Shown here: one piece after another, positions 39,726 through 42,124 of the stretch
Layout: each line of letters begins with the position of its first letter
Position numbering within the stretch: position 1 is the stretch's first letter
Origin: Sphingomonas pituitosa NBRC 102491
GTDB lineage: Bacteria > Pseudomonadota > Alphaproteobacteria > Sphingomonadales > Sphingomonadaceae
DNA length: 42,124 nucleotides
Assembly: GCF_001598435.1 (NCBI RefSeq)
Contig: NZ_BCYY01000033.1
Coordinates: 1 to 42,124 of the forward strand
Reading direction: 5' to 3'
The notes under the pieces: model-generated
What the model saw: only the letters and a program-made list of their open reading frames with translations
Told to the model about the DNA's origin: nothing
Database searches by the model: none
Translations under genes and position numbers: made by a program

Positions 39726-41650
39726 TTGGCCGCCCCCAGCGCGAACTGGAGCAGCGCGAGATCGCTGGGCTGTGCGCTCGGCACGCCCAGCGCCATGCAC
39801 TCCAGGCAGCGGGCCTGCACCGAACCGCTCGCGGTCAGGCGCTTGGCGTCGCCCAGCGCCTGGGCGAGCAGCACCCGGCGCTCGTCGGCGATGCGCGCAT
39901 AGGTGTCCGAGCCGGCGGGCGCGTCGGCCCAGTTGCCGTCATCCTCGTCGTCGTTGCCGAACGAGCTGAGCGCCGCCGCCAGCGCCGCCGCCGCCGCATT
40001 GGGCTTCTTGGCGAGATAGACCGGCCGCACCTTGGCGGGATCGAGGTTGGCGCGCTTGGCGGCTTCCGCGATCGCGTCGTTCAGCCCGCCGAAGCGGTCG
40101 ACCAGGCCGATCTGGCGGGCGATGCCGCCGATCCACACCCGGCCCTGGCCGATCTCGTCCACCCGCTGCGGCGTCAGCTTGCGCGACGCGGCGACGAGGC
40201 CGACGAAGCGGCCATAGCCCGCCTCGATCGCCGATTGCAGGATCGTGTCGATCGTGGCGTTGGTGCCGCCATAGATGCTCGGCTGGCCGCTGAGCGGCGT
40301 GCTCTGCACCCCGTCGGTGGTCACGCCGATCTTGGCGAGGCTGTTCTCGAAGGTGGGAATGATGCCGAAGATGCCGATCGAGCCGGTGATCGTGTTCGGC
40401 TCGGCGAAGATCACGTCGCCGGCGGTGGACACCCAATAGCCGCCGCTGGCGGCCAGGCCGCCCATCGACACGACGATCGGCAGCTTCTGCGCCTTTGCCT
40501 GGAGGATCGCCTGGCGCATCTGCTCCGAGGCCATCGCCGAGCCGCCGGGCGAGTCGACGCGCACGACCAGCGCCTTGAGCTTGCCGTCCTTCAGGCCGTC
40601 GAGCACCAGCTTGCTGACGGTGTCGCCGCCCGCGCTGCCGGCGCCGCCCTTGCCGTCGACGATCTCGCCGGCGATGGTGATCACGCCGATCGCGTCGCCG
40701 CTGGTCGCCACCGGGTTGGCCTGCAGCCAGTCGGCGAGCTTGATACCGTTGAAATTGCCGGCACGGGCGCCACTCGGCGCGCCCACGAGCTTCGCCACGT
40801 GCTGGCCGAAGGCGATGCGGTCGCCGAGCTGGTCGACCAGGCCATAGGCACGGTTGGCAGCGGCGATGTCACCCTTGGCGGCGGTGATCGCCACCTCCGG
40901 CTGCATCAGGAAATCGGCGATCCGCGCCTTGGGCCGCGCCTTCTGGATGCCCTCGCGCCACTGGTCGAGCAGGCCGCCATAGAGCGCGGTGTTCGCCTCG
41001 CGCGCCTCGGGCGACATGTCGGCGCGGATATAGGGCTCCACCGCCGACTTGAACTTGCCGACCTTGTAGACATGGACGTTGATGCCGAGCTTCTCGGTCA
41101 GGCCCTTGTAATAGAGCTGGCGGCCGCCGGGGCCCATGAACAGCGATCCGCCCATCGGGTGCACCCAGATCTCGCTGGCATTGGCCGCAATCTGGTAGCC
41201 GCTGTCGGTATAGGCGGTGGCATAGGCGAGCACCGGCTTGCCGGCGGCGCGCACGCGGCCGACCGCGGCGGCGACTTCGCTCACCGTGGCCGGGTAACCG
41301 CCGAGGAAGCTGTCGAGATCGAGCACGACTGCCTTCACGCGGGAATCGCCCCTGGCGGCATCCAGCGCGCGGATCACATCGCGGGCGCTGACCTGCCCCG
41401 CGGCGCGTGCGCCGGTCACCCCGGCGAGCGGATCGGCCTCGCTCGGCTGTTCCACCAGCGCGCCGTTGAACGCGACGATCAGCGCACCGTCGCGAATCGT
41501 CGCCGGTGTCGGCCGGTGCGAAAGCGCGGCGAACAGCGCCGAGAAGAACAGGAGGAGCAGAACGAGGACGAGCAGGTCCTTGATTCCGACGAGTATCTTC
41601 CAGGCAGTACGAACCAGCTTCACCGGCGGCTCCTCAAAGCGTATCTTCAT
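39722..41650 (-). CDS. sppA: Signal peptide peptidase SppA, 67-kDa type
   Basis: This 642-aa membrane-anchored protease has an N-terminal membrane helix (DLLVLVLLLLFFSALFAA, residues ~25-43). Two tandem S49 halves follow, as in E. coli SppA. The catalytic Lys201 is in GKFKSAVEPY and the nucleophile Ser402 in GLAASGGYWVS, each in a different half. It degrades cleaved signal peptides at the inner membrane. The C-terminal ~90 residues (after KKPNAAAAALAAALSS) are an Ala-rich and acidic extension. It is divergent from groES and overlaps the GNAT gene by four bases. The ATG at 41650 lacks a strong ribosome site. Confidence 0.93.
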   Translation of the reverse strand: MKIRFEEPPVKLVRTAWKILVGIKDLLVLVLLLLFFSALFAALSHRPTPATIRDGALIVAFNGALVEQPSEADPLAGVTGARAAGQVSARDVIRALDAARGDSRVKAVVLDLDSFLGGYPATVSEVAAAVGRVRAAGKPVLAYATAYTDSGYQIAANASEIWVHPMGGSLFMGPGGRQLYYKGLTEKLGINVHVYKVGKFKSAVEPYIRADMSPEAREANTALYGGLLDQWREGIQKARPKARIADFLMQPEVAITAAKGDIAAANRAYGLVDQLGDRIAFGQHVAKLVGAPSGARAGNFNGIKLADWLQANPVATSGDAIGVITIAGEIVDGKGGAGSAGGDTVSKLVLDGLKDGKLKALVVRVDSPGGSAMASEQMRQAILQAKAQKLPIVVSMGGLAASGGYWVSTAGDVIFAEPNTITGSIGIFGIIPTFENSLAKIGVTTDGVQSTPLSGQPSIYGGTNATIDTILQSAIEAGYGRFVGLVAASRKLTPQRVDEIGQGRVWIGGIARQIGLVDRFGGLNDAIAEAAKRANLDPAKVRPVYLAKKPNAAAAALAAALSSFGNDDEDDGNWADAPAGSDTYARIADERRVLLAQALGDAKRLTASGSVQARCLECMALGVPSAQPSDLALLQFALGAAK

Positions 41651-41674
41651 GTGGTGCTACCGGATGCGCGGGGA

Positions 41675-41703
41675 GGAGTAAACGACCCGTATTAGCGATC
41701 CAA
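41675..41703 (-). promoter_or_regulatory. Candidate sppA promoter
   Basis: On the minus strand TTGGAT (41703-41698), a 17-base spacer and TACTCC (41680-41675) form a moderate sigma70-like match about 30 bases before the sppA ATG. Neither hexamer is close to consensus, so this is tentative. Confidence 0.3.
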
Positions 41704-41732
41704 CACGGCGAAAAAAGTTCCCGTCGCACCCG

Positions 41733-41761
41733 TTGACGACGGCGTGACCGCTTCACATATG
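41733..41761 (+). promoter_or_regulatory. groES(EL) promoter
   Basis: TTGACG (41733-41738), a 17-base spacer and CATATG (41756-41761) give a plausible housekeeping promoter whose start would lie at the left edge of the CIRCE operator. This is the standard HrcA-controlled layout: basal housekeeping transcription blocked by HrcA at the operator. Confidence 0.65.
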
Positions 41762-41768
41762 GCGGCTG

Positions 41769-41795
41769 TTAGCACTCCGGGGGACCGAGTGCTAA
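41769..41795 (+). promoter_or_regulatory. CIRCE operator (HrcA binding site)
   Basis: The sequence TTAGCACTC-N9-GAGTGCTAA is a perfect match to the CIRCE inverted repeat. It lies 32 bases before the groES ATG. By known biology HrcA binds it and represses groESL until heat or misfolding titrates GroEL; hrcA is not in this window. Confidence 0.97.
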
Positions 41796-41827
41796 ACACC
41801 GAAATCCACCTGAAAGAGGATCAGGCA

Positions 41828-42115
41828 ATGAACTTCCGTCCGTTGCACGACCGCGTGCTCGTCCGCCGCGTCGAAGCCGAGGAAAAGACCGCCGGCGGGA
41901 TCATCATCCCCGATACCGCCAAGGAAAAGCCGCAGGAAGGCGAAGTCGTCGCCGTCGGCACCGGCACCAAGGCCGAAGATGGCAAGGTGACCCCGCTCGA
42001 CGTGAAGGCGGGCGACCGCATCCTGTTCGGCAAGTGGTCGGGCACCGAGGTCAAGGTCGATGGTGAAGACCTGCTGATCATGAAGGAAAGCGACATCCTC
42101 GGCATCGTCGGCTGA
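41828..42115 (+). CDS. groES: Co-chaperonin GroES (Cpn10)
   Basis: This 95-aa protein has the Cpn10 signature FRPLHDRVLVRRVEAEEKTA (residues ~3-22), the mobile loop EKTAGGIIIPD that contacts GroEL, and ends ESDILGIVG. The ring of seven caps GroEL during folding. The ATG has GAGGA seven bases upstream. Expression is under the promoter and CIRCE just before it. groEL is expected immediately after the window edge. Confidence 0.98.
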   Translation: MNFRPLHDRVLVRRVEAEEKTAGGIIIPDTAKEKPQEGEVVAVGTGTKAEDGKVTPLDVKAGDRILFGKWSGTEVKVDGEDLLIMKESDILGIVG

Positions 42116-42124
42116 GCGACCTCG

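Noticed and set aside
1..42124. CRISPR arrays, insertion sequences, prophage or attachment sites
   Set aside because: I saw no regularly spaced repeats, transposase, integrase or phage genes; the single tRNA has no duplicated 3' end nearby.

Overview
This window is a GC-rich, densely packed stretch of bacterial chromosome. It looks like an alphaproteobacterium of the Sphingomonadales (Sphingomonas-like). The evidence is the gene order proA-nadD-rsfS-rlmH-envC-ctpA, a quinol-type bo3 oxidase, a short Ppx/GppA gene beside rlmE, coq7 (ubiquinone synthesis), CIRCE-controlled groES, and many GTG and TTG starts with stop/start overlaps. I see no phage, insertion sequence or CRISPR. Nearly every base is coding and no gene-free stretch exceeds 300 bases.

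Layout. 1-6.9 kb: prs, a TSUP-family permease, a small ABM-fold protein, an MFS exporter started inside an 11-bp triplicated ATG repeat, a small unknown gene, tRNA-Gln(CTG) with its promoter, ppx/gppA-rlmE, a DUF4269 gene and rpoZ. 7-15.3 kb: a phospholipase D-like (cardiolipin synthase-type) enzyme, then a leftward group. That group is ku-ligD (two-protein NHEJ; ligD carries a palindromic repeat in a linker), followed by a fused circularly permuted ATP-grasp/alpha-E protein overlapping a transglutaminase-like gene. 15.3-18.3 kb: pdxH-CDF cation exporter, a second MFS transporter and a 61-aa disordered protein. 18.3-22.9 kb: an isochorismatase-family hydrolase overlapping cyoABCD. 22.9-24 kb: a DUF3667 membrane protein. 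24-30.9 kb: proA, nadD, rsfS, rlmH, envC, ctpA, dsbB, coq7 and a small secreted protein, mostly with overlapping ends. 30.9-32.1 kb: a GT87-like membrane glycosyltransferase, leftward. 32.1-35.3 kb: a DNA-metabolism module of radical SAM protein with helix-hairpin-helix, hemerythrin, and DUF4130-UdgX fusion. 35.4-38.7 kb: a secreted protein, a DnaJ-class co-chaperone, a YihY/BrkB protein and fabI. 38.7-41.7 kb: a leftward group of sppA, GNAT acetyltransferase and a STAS-like protein. 41.7-42.1 kb: groES under a sigma70-like promoter and CIRCE; groEL would lie beyond the right edge.

Most of the window is housekeeping. The two places most likely to hold incompletely described biology are (i) the radical SAM - hemerythrin - UdgX module, where an apparent covalent uracil-DNA trap (KRRIH loop present) is linked to a DNA-binding radical SAM enzyme and, here, to a di-iron protein placed between them; and (ii) the ATP-grasp/alpha-E fusion with its transglutaminase partner, an orphan predicted peptide-ligase system lying directly downstream of the NHEJ genes. 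Smaller curiosities are the repeat embedded in ligD, the triple-ATG repeat, a gene whose C-terminus reads through the rpoZ terminator, and an RNA hairpin that may occlude the hemerythrin start.
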